A DNA stretch of 64,000 nucleotides, taken from contig OX637332.1 in the NCBI GenBank assembly GCA_951799405.1, positions 4,407,001 through 4,471,000 on the forward strand, written 5' to 3'. Positions 12,101-23,028 of this stretch are shown here, piece by piece. Position 1 is the first letter of the stretch. Each line of letters opens with the position of its first letter. A model generated the notes under the pieces. It worked only from the letters and a program-made list of their open reading frames with translations. It was not told the DNA's origin and did not search any database. The DNA is from Agapetus fuscipes (Eukaryota > Arthropoda > Insecta > Trichoptera > Glossosomatidae). The position numbers and the translations under genes are program-made.

Positions 12101-15100
12101 AAGGAAGTGTCAAAAAACAATAGATGAAAACCTAATAAATTTTAAGTGACAGTCGCACCACCTTGTACATCTAAAAATATACAACATCTTTGTTTTTACC
12201 TATTCATGGATTTATTTAACAGTCAACAAAGAGTTTACTCGAAATCGACACAGATGGCAGTGTTTTCATAAATATTTGACAGCTATGAATAAAATGGTTT
12301 GTGAATAGCACTGACAGAGCTTCTAGTGGCTGCACTAGCCTTTTTATTACTTTGAATATTTAAGAATTATATTTACCATCCGATGGGGTTTCATCCAAGT
12401 CAGCAAACGTCGGTCTATCTGTATCGAGGTTCAGAGAGGAGGTCTGATCAGAGTCAGAATACACCTCAGATGGGGAAGCGCCGAGCATCGAGAGAGATGT
12501 TGAAAAACCACTCGAAACAGACCTGGAAAGAAATTAAATAAAACTGAAACCACTAAAAAATTTTGCAAGGATATATTCATTTAAAGTTCTCAAATGCATG
12601 CCCACAAAGATACACGTGTAGTTCGTGCTTACTAATGCTGAATGTGTACTTACAAATAAAATCCAAACTTCAAATGAACATAAGCCCTACAACTTTTGCC
12701 GACCTTCCCTGTCACAGGGGTGACATTGGCAAAGTGAAACATTTTTTACAGTATGGGTGGTCAGCCTCATATCAACCTTTAAGTCAAGGAATACAAGCAA
12801 TTCATTATACTTATAAAATATACTAAGAAAATAAAATTCTATAATCTATAATCTATAATCTAAGTTGCAAGCATATATTCATTTAAAGCTCTCAGATGTA
12901 TGCCCACAAACAAACACGTGTAGTTCGCGCTTACAAATGCTGATTGTGTACTTACAAATAAAATCCAAACTCAAATGAACATAAGCCCTGCAACTCCTGC
13001 CGACATTCCCTGAAACAGGGGTGACATTGGCAAAGTGAACCATTTTTTACAGTATGGGTGATCAGCCTCATACCAACCTATAAGTCAAGGAATACGAGTA
13101 ATAAATGACATTTAAGTTTACAAAAAAAAACAACAAAACCTTAAAAATAAATCTATACAAAAAAAGTCAAAAATTTCTTATGCAAAAAATGTAGCAAACT
13201 AATAAACCAACATTACAAATCAGCATTGCAGATTAGCCGCCACTTCTTCCTGTCCTTGCATACTTCTTTCATTTCATCCAGAGTCATAACCTTTTTCATA
13301 CAAGCTCTCCTTTTATTATGACTCTGGATATTCCATTCACTCGCTATTTCGAAAATTTGGTCCATCCATACCTTTCTCGGTCTTCCTCTTCCACGACATC
13401 CATCTATTCTAGCAACATATACTTTCTTCGTCAATCTTTCATCACTCATTCTCTCCATGTGCCCGAACCATCTTAACATACTTCTTTTAATCTTCACTTT
13501 CACACTTTCCCTTACACCACATTCCTCTCTTACAAAATCATTCCTCACCCTGTCACTTCATACTAATAAATCAGATTTCAGTTGCAGCGATATGCAAATG
13601 TTAAATACCAGCACCCAATTCAAATATTAATGTGAGCACAAGTATGTTTATGCAAATTGTACGCAGGTAAAGTGCACAATCTTTACTATAAAAACAGTGA
13701 AGAAATTTGCAAAATTTTCCTTTGATAGTTGCTATTATTGTAACTAGTTAAGCAAAAAGTAATAAGCAATGAAGTTTGAAGCAATTGAAGTGTCTTTGAG
13801 CAGAGTGAAATCTATTCACATGATAGCATTCCTTTCAGCAACCAATCTATCATAAGCTCCACACTCCTGGGTGGACCTTGTCTTAATCCAGGATTCTCCT
13901 CCACTCTCACCTCTTCATTGCCTTTGCTCTCCAGCTATGTATGTCTGCCTTAGCATCTACGTTGACATTGTCCATCGATCACATTTTTGTCCTTCCTGGG
14001 GTGGAAGTCTCGATGGCCGTCGATAGATCTTACCGTATCTATTTGAAGATAGGACAGAATAAAACATGGCGGTTCCTGAACAGCTGATCGTTGTTCCATA
14101 TAAAATGGATCAGCTGTTGATACGCCGCCATGTTTTATTTCATTCAAATAGTTACGGTAAGATCTATCGACTCTAAAGATTGTAATCTTTTTAAATATAT
14201 TCATGTGAAAATAAACAGTGTTTTTGAATTCCTCAAAAAATTTTAAACTATAACAGATCTATCGACGGTCGTCGAGACTTCCACCCCTGAAGTGCTATTC
14301 TGATAAATTCCTTACACTTTGGATATCAATTCAAGTCGGAGCTTGCTAGCGCTTGCGAAAGAGCTCCATAAATAAAAAATTACAGTACACCTCATTTTTT
14401 GACACAAATCGCTATTATGGCGCCTTAAGCCAAATTTTCGAAATAGCGAATGAATGGGATATCCAGAGTCATAATAAAAGGAGAGCTTGTATGAAAAAGG
14501 TTATGGCTCTGGATGAAATGAAAGAAGTATCCAAGGATCGAAAGAAATGGCGGTTGATCTGTAATGCTGGCGGTTAAAGCTAAGGCTTTTAAATTTAAAA
14601 AATATGTGTTGTAGCTTTTAAATTTTTTACTGTTTAATTGCTTAGAATTTATTTGTTTTATATATTTGATTGTATCAATTGCATGTACTCCTTGATTGAT
14701 AGGTTGGTATGCGGCTGACCACCCATACTGTAAAAAATGGTTCACTTTGCCAATGTCACCCCTGCTTCAGGGAAGGTCGGCAAGAGTTGCAGGGCTTATG
14801 TTCATTTGAGATTGGGGTTTTTATATTGTAGGTCCACATGCAGCATGTGTAAGCGCGAAATTATGCATGTCTGCTTGTGGGAATGCATTTAATATGAATC
14901 TCAAATGATACATATCTTTGCAGCTTAGATTTAGATTTTTTAGAAGGTAGTAAGAAATTTAGCAGAATAGCACTTTTGGTCTCCTCTGCAATGATGACGC
15001 TAATAATTTAATTGCAGGCGCTGTTTTGTGACACTTTACCACTCCAAGGATGCTTTTTGTATCAACTCAGTGAACAAAATGTGTCTTTATTGTTTCTTCA

Positions 15101-18100
15101 CAAATATGCTCAAGGACAGAATCCAACAGACACACTTCTTTGGAAAACTCAAAAAAAAAAAAAACAATGATCATGGATCCCACTTCTGATAAAAACACGT
15201 TAATAATTAATAGTTAAATTATATACTTCTTCTTTTTGTGCCACTTCTATCAAAGATCGGCAATCTAAATCTAAGCTGCAAAGATATGTATCATTTGAGA
15301 TTCACATTAAATGCATTCCCACAAGCAGACATGCATAATTTCGCGCTTACACATGCTGCATGTGGACCTACAATATAAAAACTCCAATCTCAAATGAACA
15401 TAAGCCCTGCAACTCTTGCCGACCTTCCCTGAAGCAGGGGTGACATTGGCAAAGTAAACCATTTTTTACAGTATGGGTGGTCAGCCGCATACCAACCTAT
15501 CAGTCAAGGAGTCAAGCAATTAATACAATCAAATATATAAAACAAATAAATTCTAAGCAATTAAACAGTAAAAAATTAAAAAACTACAACACATATTTTT
15601 TAAATTTAAAAGCCTCAGCTTTAACCGCCAGCATTACAGATCAACCGCCATTTCTTTCGATCCTTGCATACTTCTTTCATTTCATCCAGAGCCATAACCT
15701 TTTTCATACAAGCTCTCCTTTTATTATGACTCTGGATATCCCATTCATTCGCTATTTCGAAAATTTGGTCCATCCATACCTTTCTCGGTCTTCCTCTTCC
15801 ACGACATCCATCAATTCTCGCAGCATATACTTTCTTCGTCAGTCTTTCCTCATTCATTCTCTCCAAATGTCCAAGCCATCTAAGCATACTTCTTTCAATC
15901 TTTACTTTCACACTTTCTCTCACACCACAATCATCATGGCTATTTTGACTTTAGATGCTGCCACTAGTTGGATGAGGATGCGCTCATGCTAGCAATACGT
16001 AAAGGAAAATTTAAGAATATGCAACCAGTGATCATTTCAGTGTCTGACTTTTCAAGATTTATTTGCAGATCATCATTTGATACATGGATCGTCGTTGTTT
16101 ATGTATGGAGGGTTCAGTTTGGACAAGGATTGTTGTTCAAGGATTTGCTGTGCGCACTGAAAGACTACTAGAAAGTGCCTCCGAATTGACTACTCACCAC
16201 GGAAAGACGCTATGTAAATTAGAGTATTATTATTCTGAAATTCCAGGCAGTTTTAGTGGTCTAATCTAATCTAAATCTAATCTAAGCTGCAAAGATATAT
16301 ATCATTTAAGATTTATATTAAATGCATTCCCACAAGCAGACATGTATAATTTCACGCTAGCGCATACCGCATGTGGACCTACAATATAAAAATCCAATCT
16401 CAAATGGACATAAGCTCTGCAACTCTTGCCGTCCTTCCCTGAAACAGGGGTGACATTGGCAAAGTGAACCATTTTTTACAGTATGGGTGGTCAGCCGCAT
16501 ACCAACCTATAAGTCAAGGAACAAACATCGCAAATTACATTTTTTAAATCAATGAAGAATGACAGGTGAATTTGAAAGAAGAATAATGAAGGGAAGGTGT
16601 GTACTGGGTGCCACCGCTGGTATAGCCAAAAACCAAAACTTATCGAAAAATGTTCGATTGGCGGTACACGGTGGTATACTAGTGCCCACTTTGATGTACG
16701 GAAGTGAAGCTTGGACGATGAATGAGAGTGAAATTAGTAAAGTCCATACGGTCGAAATGGACTTTCTAAGAAGTATGATTGGAAAAAAACGGAAAGATAG
16801 GGTGAGGAATGAGTCAGTGAGAGAAGAATGTGGTGCAAGGGAAAGTATAAAAGTAAAAATCAAAAGGGGTTTGTTAAAATGGTTTGGACATATGGAAAGA
16901 ATGAATGACGAAAGACTGACGAAGAGAGTGTACGCTGCAACTATGAATGGAAGCCGTGGTAGGGGAAGACCGAGGAAAGTATGGATGGATCAAATTTCCG
17001 AAATAGCGAATGAATGGGATATTCAGAGTCATAACAAAAGGAGAGCGTGCATGAAAAAGATTATGACTCTGAATGAAATGAAAGAAGTATGTAAGGACCG
17101 AAAGGAATGGCGGTTGATTTGCAACAATGGCGGCTAGGGCATTAATTCTAAGTGTAATATTAAGTTTAATTTTAATTTAACTTTATTTTAATTTTAATTT
17201 GTAATGTGTCTCATTATGAATTTCTGTATATCATTTATAATTTTATGTGCTCCTTGACTGATAGGTTGGTACGAGGCTGACCACCCGTGCTGTAAAAATC
17301 GGTTCACTTTTGCCAATGCCACCCCGGTTCAGGGAACGGCGGCAGGAGTTGCAAGGTTTATGTCCATGTGAGGTTTTCTTTATTTGTATGCACGCATGCA
17401 GAATGTGTAGGCGCGAACCTACATGTGCCTGTCTGTGGGCATGCATTTCATATGAGCCTTAAATGCTTACATATCCTTGCAGCTTAGATTATAGATTATA
17501 GAATAAACAATAATATAAACATGGACACTAAAAAAAACTAAATCATAAAACCAATTTCACTTTAATAAACCATTTAAAAATACTAAGGTTTTCATCAGAT
17601 CTCGTTTCATTCTCTTGTTAATCTTAGCAATAATAAATTGAAATCAGTCAAACTATAAAAAATACCAAAAAATAATGCAGTAGCCATCATTTTTTTTTGC
17701 CAAATTTTAATTTTTTAAGTACGCTTGCAATTATGCAACACTTATTTTCATCAAGCAAAAATGTAGAAAAACGCAATGCAACTAAGCTGCACAAATAGAG
17801 CAACTTCTTGCCTGCGTTATCCCCGAAGGAGTCGTATGTGGCGATTCGGGACCTATTTATTTATGGCGGTGGGGGTTTCCCAGCTCCCGGGGGGGCTGGT
17901 TCTCATTTCTTGTGAAGGCTGAGTAAATCTCTAAATTACTAGTAGAATCTAATCTAAATCTAAGCTGCAAGGATATGTATCATTAGAGATCATATCAAAT
18001 GCATTCCCACAAGCAGACATGTATAATTTCGCGCTCACACATGTCGCATGTGGACCTGCAATATAAAAACCCAATTCTCAAATGGACATAAGCCCTGCAA

Positions 18101-21100
18101 CTCTTGCCGACCTTCCCTGAAACAGGGGTGACATTGGCAAAGTGAACCATTTTTTACAAGATAGGGTAAAACACATTTAACCTTGAGAAACAGATCTGTG
18201 ATGGATATTTTTATTAAAATTGTCATTTTTATCATTTAAATTAGTTTCTAATGTGTTTTTTGAAGGCAGAGGACGAATTATTTTTTCTGAAATGTATTTG
18301 CCTCTATCCGGTGCCCACGCCTGCTATTCTACTAGTAGTTTGTGAAAAATCATAAAATTGCATGCTTTTAGCAATGGATTTTTTTGCACAGATGTCACGA
18401 GCTTAACTTTACAAATCAATATGCCAAATAAAATGAATAAAGATAGCATGCTATATTAAAAAGTAATTTCAGTAAGAAATTTAAATACAAGAGTAAGTAA
18501 AATAAAATAAAAACTTATAAAATACGAAATAATTGTATGAAATATCACTATGGCAATCTTACACTAGAGCAATCTTACACTATGGCTATCTTAAATCCCA
18601 ACAATGCTATTCACAAAAACTATAATCCATAGCTGATCTGCGGATCATTGATTTTTTGTATGAAAAATGCACTATATGCTTCGGATGAACCATGGCTTTT
18701 CTGTTCGAGAATAACACTGCAAGTATATATAAATATAATGTCTTTCTGAAACAAGTTCTCTTGAGCAAAAGTTAATGAATACATCGCGCAAATGCTACCC
18801 TTTCACAAAATGAAGCAATTTATTTCAATAGTAAATATTCAATAAACTTTATTTCTTCCATCTTAATATTTCTAATCAATATTTCGTTGTTATTTTCCTT
18901 GACTTGCAGGTTATTATGTGGTTGACCACCCATACTGTACAAAATGGTTCACTTTGCTAATGTCACCCCTGCTTCAACAAAGACTGCAAGCATTGTAGGG
19001 ATTATGTTCATTTGAGGATTGGGTTTTATTTTGTAAGTAAACATGCATCATTTGTAACCGGGAATTGGAGTATGGTAGTATGGTAAGAGATTGTATGAAA
19101 TATGAATTCTTAGATAAATGCAAAAGGAATGCACATTTGTAGAAAATAGAATACCCGAGTGGATCTTGGTTATTTCTTCTTTGTCGCAACATTTTCCCGA
19201 GGTTACTATCCGGCAGCTGCATGAACTTCTCTGCACACTTGGTTTGGTAAGAGAACTTCCCCAAAATATATCCAAATACGCCCGCGGCCAATACCTTTGG
19301 CAGAGCTCCATACTTAACACTGCCTCTGAGGTAGCCTGAAAATCAACATAATATTTGCTTCAATAAATAGGCCTGGATTAATGCTGGCCACACACGCAAA
19401 CTTACACGTGTTTGTTTACGGGCATGCATTTGATATGATATAACTTAAAATATATTGATAGGTTGCAGTGGCAAAGGGTGCCATACAAGCCGGTTCCCAT
19501 CGGCTTCCCTTTTAAAATGATGTAACAAAGTAGTTAAAAAATATAGGCACAAAGTAAAAAACATACATTTAAAAACAAAGAAACAATACATATTTTTTCC
19601 CCATTGAAACCATGCAGTCTACTTTATTATCATTTTTGCCTCATTTTAAACGGGAAACCGATGGGAATCGGCCTGTATGGCACCCTTCGCCACTGATAGG
19701 TCTTCAGTTACATAGACCTGTGGCGCGTGTGAGAACTGGACCATGCGTAAAAAAAACACATAATTTGCATTTCATTCTATGTTATTTGCAATTTTCTAAA
19801 GATTTTTTCGACTACATACTTTATTTGTACTTCAGCATTTCAGAAAGGGAAACTTGAAGTACGACTCTCATTTATTCCTTTGCAAACAATCTCAAAACTA
19901 TGAGAGCTTGATGTTTTTATGAATCGTTCCTTTGTTAAACTGCCTGTTTATATAATTATCTACCAGTATCTGTGTATTATTTTCAATTTAGTCTTTTTTT
20001 ATTCAAAACCAACATCAATCGCTTCCTTGCAGCGCCTCACCACAGAGGCAACAACACAAGTAACACCTCTGCGGCACCCTTCCAGGCTGACAAAGACCCC
20101 CAAGCCTTTTAAGAATTGGAGAGCCTCTCGCACAGGATTCCTTAAAAAAAAAAGTACCCTAAAAAATTATGAATCGTTCACCTGATCGAACTCCAAAAAG
20201 TGTTGCCGTTCCCAAAGTGATGCCAATGGGAATGGACCGCTGATACATGCTCTCCGTGTTGCATTCCTGAAGAACCCTCAACTCATCAGGAGAAAACTTA
20301 TATGGTGGCTGAAAACAAGAACAACTAAGATTAAAAACCTACTGCTAATCAAAAAGCCTTTTACTTCCAGTGCCACTTCTAACGAAGATCGGCGATTATC
20401 ATGGCTATTTTCTTTCCTTTCAAAAACTTTCCTACTTTCCCAAAAACAGGGATATTTGCAAAAATGAACCAAGTTTTATCATATGGATGGTCAGCCTCAT
20501 AGGGCTGTCCATATATTACGTCATTCGCATTAAGGGGGGGGGAGTCTGGTCTGCAGATGATGGCAAATGATGTACGAGTACCAAAAGTGTAAATACCAAT
20601 TTCTACAAAATATCCAAAATATTATGTAAGTAATATAACATTATTAATTATTAAGCTCATCCATTATTACAGCAAGGGGGGGTCATTAGATAATGACTAT
20701 AGGATGATTGTAAGGGGGGGGGGGTCGAAAATCGGCCAAAATCGATGACGTAATTTATGGACGGCCCTATACCAGCATATAAGTAAGTCAAGGGGAAAAA
20801 ATTTAAAGAGGCACAACAACTAGAGATTTTTGTTTGACTGCAGTCCTCTTGACGGGTGCCTAGAAACTGATTATAACAAGACCTCACTGACGCCCTAAGG
20901 CGTCAACGATTTGGCACGCTGAAAATCTCTTATCAAATCTAATCTACTTAATCTTAGTTGAAAAGATATGTTACATTGGGGATTCACATTATATGCATTT
21001 TCACAAGCAAACATGAATAAGTTCACGCTTGTACATGCCGCATGTGAACTTACAACATAAAAACACAAATCTCAAATGATCATAGACCCTGCAACTCTTG

Positions 21101-21476
21101 CCGACCTTCCCTGAAAGAGGATTGACATTAGCAAAGTGAACCATTTTTTACAGCATGGGTGGTCAGCCACATACCAACCTATAAGTCAAGGAACTATCTA
21201 TTCTCCATATATTTATTTTACTTAACTCAATCCCATGAGCTCAATATTATTATTATTATAATTTTTTTAAGGTTATGTTATTAAGGCAATAGTTATTAGT
21301 AAACATAAAGTATGATTGTGTTACATAATATTTCACTTCAAGTTTTTAGGCCAGTTTACATAAAGAATGTGTTTAATGGTTTTGATTCTTACCATCGGCC
21401 CCCTCCGAGGTGGAGGACCCATGGGCGACTCAGGATTTTGAGCGAGAACATCTTTCTGCTGATCACCGTCCCTCAT
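9096..21476 (-). CDS. asrij: OCIA-domain protein (asrij/OCIAD1 family), six coding exons
   Basis: Spliced minus-strand gene: 21476-21393, 20308-20182, 19335-19155, 12522-12377, 10697-10586, 9180-9096. The exons total 735 nt (244 aa plus stop), close to human OCIAD1 (245 aa). All introns have GT/AG ends and every phase agrees. Exons 2-3 form the OCIA domain: FSPDELRVLQEC, ES..QRSIPIG, YLRGS.KYGALPKV, a hydrophobic AAGVFGYILGKFSYQTKCAE, and LGKMLRQRR. The C-terminus has SYEELRSRNR and NQYGD, both seen in OCIAD1 tails. Known family members are membrane proteins of endosomes and mitochondria; in Drosophila, Asrij supports blood-cell stemness through JAK/STAT and Notch. Intron 3 is 6.6 kb, swollen by LINE-T copies. 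Gene identity is firm; the name is by homology. Confidence 0.88.
9239..9463 (-). mobile_element. LINE-T 3' end, truncated
   Basis: Antisense copy with ATCTAAATCTAAGCTG tail at its left end. It stops abruptly at ATGGGTGGTCA, where a SINE-5St copy begins. Confidence 0.85.
9460..9600 (-). mobile_element. SINE-5St 3' part, CR1-type tail
   Basis: Minus-strand copy beginning CACACCTCAACAG (tail shared with the LINE at 58445-58740), then the SINE body (GAGCTTGGTCGTCGCTG, CTGTAAGGCTGGAT, GTGACCGGTC). Confidence 0.65.
9617..9839. mobile_element. 223-bp palindromic MITE-like element
   Basis: Arms of about 105 bp, imperfect: AAAGAATGAAAAAAAAACGG at the left end is the complement of the right end, and AGGAGACGTGTGTCCT faces AGGACACACGTCTCCT at the centre. 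It interrupts a SINE-5St copy (9460-9600 before, 9846 onward after). Confidence 0.8.
9846..9956 (-). mobile_element. chimeric SINE piece with SINE-T tRNA-like head
   Basis: SINE-5St body piece (ATGAATTTTTCACCCAGCG) joined to a tRNA-like head. On the minus strand the A box reads TAGCTCAATTGGTAGAATGC and the B box GGGTTCGATCTCC. Confidence 0.6.
9957..10200 (-). mobile_element. SINE-5St copy (tRNA head and body, no tail)
   Basis: From ACGAGCTTGGTCGTC at the left through the body to a tRNA-like head (minus-strand B box GGTTCGAATCCCAGC) ending GACCAGTCCG at about 10198. The 5S part is missing. Confidence 0.75.
10586..10697 (-). CDS. asrij: asrij/OCIAD1 exon 5 (SYEELRxRNR motif)
   Basis: Acceptor TTCCCTAG, donor TATAA/GTGAGTG. 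Encodes SPSSLDNLAPKAPSVSYEEL and RSRNRTNHTATQ. S-Y-[ED]-E-L-R-x-[KR]-N-R is a conserved C-terminal motif of OCIAD1 proteins. Confidence 0.82.
10987..11420. mobile_element. solo LTR, 434 bp, TG...CA, target repeat GTAC
   Basis: Starts TGTTATGTAAATAG and ends AACACTACA, flanked on both sides by GTAC (10983-10986, 11421-11424), a 4-bp duplication as made by many Ty3/gypsy integrases. Inside are TATATAAGG near 11210 and several AATAAA words. The first 54 bp are directly duplicated. No coding region remains. It lies in the asrij/OCIAD1 intron 4. Confidence 0.75.
11425..12330. other. intron DNA with dispersed repeat fragments
   Basis: 11845-11945 (AAAGCCATGGCTCATCCGCA) is an inverted relative of 18620-18720 and a distant one of 55740-55850. 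No coding evidence. Confidence 0.4.
12377..12522 (-). CDS. asrij: asrij/OCIAD1 exon 4 (Ser/Asp-rich linker)
   Basis: Acceptor CTTTCCAG, donor GATG/GTAAAT. Encodes a Ser/Thr/Asp-rich segment (SVSSGFSTSLSMLGASPSEV, then DSDQTSSLNLD, DLDETPSD). Low complexity with possible phosphorylation sites; joins exons 3 and 5 in phase. Confidence 0.8.
12562..12835 (-). mobile_element. LINE-T 3' end
   Basis: Antisense copy from TTGCAAGGATATATTCATTT to past CAACCTTTAAGTCAAGG; directly followed by a second antisense copy. Confidence 0.85.
12838..13558 (-). mobile_element. LINE-T 3' fragment with RT C-terminus
   Basis: Antisense. Tail of ATAATCT units, 3' UTR, then at 13548-13213 a minus-strand frame of 111 codons: [47 protein letters not shown]-[FL]-GH and GRGRP[RK]xxW mark the C-terminal part of many insect non-LTR ORF2 proteins. 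Confidence 0.85.
13996..14289. mobile_element. 294-bp foldback MITE
   Basis: Ends CTGGGGTGGAAGTCTCGA and its complement TCGAGACTTCCACCCCTG. A second inverted pair lies inside (ACGGTAAGATCTATCGAC; AACATGGCGG / CCGCCATGTT). C[AT]GGGGTGG ends suggest hAT, but I see no target duplication. Confidence 0.7.
14416..14945 (+). mobile_element. LINE-T 3' fragment
   Basis: Sense copy with the ORF end ([28 protein letters not shown], stop at 14575), 3' UTR and tail CTTAGATTTAGATTTTTTAG. Confidence 0.9.
15255..15930 (-). mobile_element. LINE-T 3' fragment with RT C-terminus
   Basis: Antisense; tail at 15255 and minus-strand frame 15923-15621 (100 codons, [20 protein letters not shown]). Truncated at 15930. 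Confidence 0.9.
16262..16525 (-). mobile_element. LINE-T 3' end
   Basis: Antisense; starts ATCTAATCTAAATCTAATCT and stops after CAACCTATAAGTCAAGGA, next to a sense copy (head to head). Confidence 0.88.
16559..17505 (+). mobile_element. LINE-T, longest sense copy: RT thumb/C-terminus plus 3' UTR
   Basis: Frame 16559-17137 (192 codons) holds [12 protein letters not shown] (the P-x-[LM]-x-YG-x-E motif after the RT core), the [15 protein letters not shown] and LLKWFGHMERM segments, [13 protein letters not shown] and the stop after NNGG. The 3' UTR ends CTTAGATTATAGATTATAG. The catalytic YxDD core is missing, so this is a dead 5'-truncated copy. Confidence 0.9.
17767..17938 (-). mobile_element. 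SINE-T 3' body, partial
   Basis: AACTAAGCTGCACA to GAAGGCTGAGTAAA; matches the body of the complete copy at 29184-29530. Confidence 0.75.
17945..18162 (-). mobile_element. LINE-T 3' end
   Basis: Antisense; AATCTAATCTAAATCTAAGC tail; breaks off after CCATTTTTTACA. Confidence 0.88.
18540..18760 (-). repeat. dispersed repeat fragment
   Basis: Contains a segment (GGATGAACCATGGCTTTTCTG) that is the inverted relative of 11845-11945. Family not recognised. Confidence 0.45.
18900..19062 (+). mobile_element. LINE-T 3' end, decayed
   Basis: Sense, from TTGACTTGCAGGTTATTATG. The family end reappears at 19385-19445 (AAACTTACACGTGTTTGTTT), so the asrij exon 3 region lies between two pieces of the repeat. 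Confidence 0.6.
19155..19335 (-). CDS. asrij: asrij/OCIAD1 exon 3 (second half of OCIA domain)
   Basis: Acceptor GATTTTCAG, donor GG/GTATTC. 59 complete codons with the family signature GKFSYQTKCAEKFMQLP and LGKMLRQRR. The preceding VLAAGVFGYIL is the membrane-associated helix. Confidence 0.88.
19466..19695. mobile_element. hAT-like MITE, complete, 230 bp
   Basis: Starts CAGTGGCAAAGGGTGCCATA and ends TATGGCACCCTTCGCCACTG; terminal inverted repeats of about 55 bp. Flanks ATAGGTTG and ATAGGTCT are a decayed 8-bp target duplication, as expected for hAT. Confidence 0.85.
19823..20159 (+). mobile_element. Jockey/CR1-like LINE, 5'-truncated second copy
   Basis: From TTCAGAAAGGGAAACT to CACAGGATTCCTTAAAAAA it follows the last 330 bp of the LINE at 23235-25645, with about 60 bp missing and several substitutions. 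Confidence 0.85.
20182..20308 (-). CDS. asrij: asrij/OCIAD1 exon 2 (first half of OCIA domain)
   Basis: Acceptor TTGTTTTCAG, donor CAG/GTGAAC. Encodes PPYKFSPDELRVLQEC, then ESMYQRSIPIG and a small hydrophobic stretch ending VRS plus one base. A truncated LINE (19823-20159) ends only 22 bp past the donor. Confidence 0.85.
20440..20790 (-). mobile_element. LINE-T remnant split by a TA-flanked MITE
   Basis: GGATGGTCAGCCTCATA at the left and TACCAGCATATAAGTAAGTC at the right join into the LINE-T word GGTCAGCCTCATACCAACCT when the MITE and one TA are removed. Confidence 0.75.
20502..20767. mobile_element. MITE, 266 bp, TA target duplication
   Basis: Ends GGGCTGTCCATATATTACGT and the complement ACGTAATTTATGGACGGCCC; TA on both sides. 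Contains G runs (GGGGGGGG) near 20527 and 20715. The TA target fits the Tc1/mariner group. Confidence 0.85.
20936..21195 (-). mobile_element. LINE-T 3' end
   Basis: Antisense copy in asrij intron 1, tail AATCTAATCTACTTAATCTT. Confidence 0.82.
21393..21476 (-). CDS. asrij: asrij/OCIAD1 exon 1 (start codon)
   Basis: 28 codons from ATG at 21476-21474, ending in ...PRRGPM before the donor GTAAGA. Proline-rich N-terminus, phase 0. I chose this start because it is the only Met that joins in phase to the OCIA exon, and similar short N-termini precede the domain in relatives. Confidence 0.8.
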
Positions 21477-23020
21477 TTTCACACTTGTATGGCAGACTTG
21501 TTTTACTGCGAAAACGTTTTACCTTTAATGTTTATCTATTTAATTAACAAGACACGCTTAAATTTCTCTACGTTACTTTACACCGACTTCCCAAAGGCTT
21601 ACGAAATACGAAATGTCATTTACACATTTTACATTGGGCAAAAAATATTTTATACAATATTTTGAGCTGATTCGGGGAAACATTGCTCTCACGTGTACAG
21701 CATTTAGAAAAGTTACTTGAAAACTTGTTGGGTTATTTTTTATTTTAACGTTGTAACCATAAATGTAGATTTAACACAAAAAAATATTTCATGTTGTTAT
21801 CAGTATCACTATTAATATTTAATAAACAACTCAATCTTTTGAAAATGTGTTTTTATTGTTGTTGTACATTTATTTAGGGATCTCACAATGGCAAGTTCGC
21901 AGCATTTTCTGCAAAACAAAATGGTTTCCAATTCGTTTTCAGCGGGCCGGCAATAATTTTTTTGTCTAATCGTTTAATTAACTAAAATCTGAATAAAAGT
22001 TAGTTCTTGAGTTGGCAAACCATTTTTCAATATATTTTTTTCCTCATCAATCTTTTTTTTTGTAATTTCGTTGTACCATACATTCTTTATAAATTGTTTT
22101 GTTGTCGATTGTTGTGTATTTTCCGAAGTCCAGGTATGTTCAAACTTTTTGCAAAATTATGAATTGTATCTGATTTTGAATTGATGAATTGTATATTAAA
22201 TCGATTCAGGATGATTCAAGCTTTATATTGCGCTAAGATTTAGGAACTCAAAGCTCATAAATAATGTCAATATTTGCATTTAAAATTGGCCTTATCGCCT
22301 GCATTTTTGTTTGAGAAAATGCAATCGTACCGAGTTTATATGTACATCATATTTTTGCGATTGCGTATTCTGAGCCGATATCTGTCATTTCGTATAGACG
22401 TAGTTATCTTCTGTTGCCCGGGCAGCTACCATTTTACGAAGTAAAATGTGTAAAAATCTATAATTTTTTCGGCATTGTACCGGGACGAATCATTAGTGTT
22501 TTCGGCGTTCACTGGTCGGGAGAAGAAATACATTTTGTTAAATCAGCTCGTTCACTTTGTGGATACAGTTTTCTCGCCCAACATATTTTTTCAGATGCGT
22601 CTGTCGACCATATTTCTTATATTTGGTGTGTTTATATTTTTTACATTGCTTTGAAGCTCTGAAAACAGCTAATTGTATTCATTGTTTTGGGTTCTCTGTA
22701 TTTTTTTGTACATAAAATCAGTAAAATGGATGTGGGCAGCAATAAATAAAAATATATCCATTCATCAATTAGGTATTTACTTCATCATAATATAGCACTT
22801 TCATTCCATATCTTTAAAGTATTTAATTTGGGGTCAAGCCAGATAATATTTCTTGTACTTTAATAAGTACCTACATCATCATTTTAACAACAATACCTAC
22901 TACTTGAAATCAGTTTATTTTCCAACACATTAATTTATCTTGTGGTGTTCTTGTTTGAATAATAATTTAGAGGAGTTTATTGAAAGCATTATTTAACTAT
23001 CTACCATTTGATAATTAAGT
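21477..23020. promoter_or_regulatory. probable promoter region between asrij/OCIAD1 (-) and Alh (+)
   Basis: This follows the asrij start codon on the minus strand and precedes the Alh exons. It is mostly non-repetitive, and 22380-22620 is richer in CG pairs (CGGGACG, GCGTCTGTCGACC). Non-coding 5' exons of Alh may lie here, but no donor can be singled out. Confidence 0.35.
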
Positions 23021-23028
23021 CATATAGA

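Noticed and set aside
14925..14945. TTAGATTTAGAT arrays as telomeric repeats
   Set aside because: They are always the last bases of LINE-T copies, only 2-4 units long, and differ from the insect TTAGG repeat.
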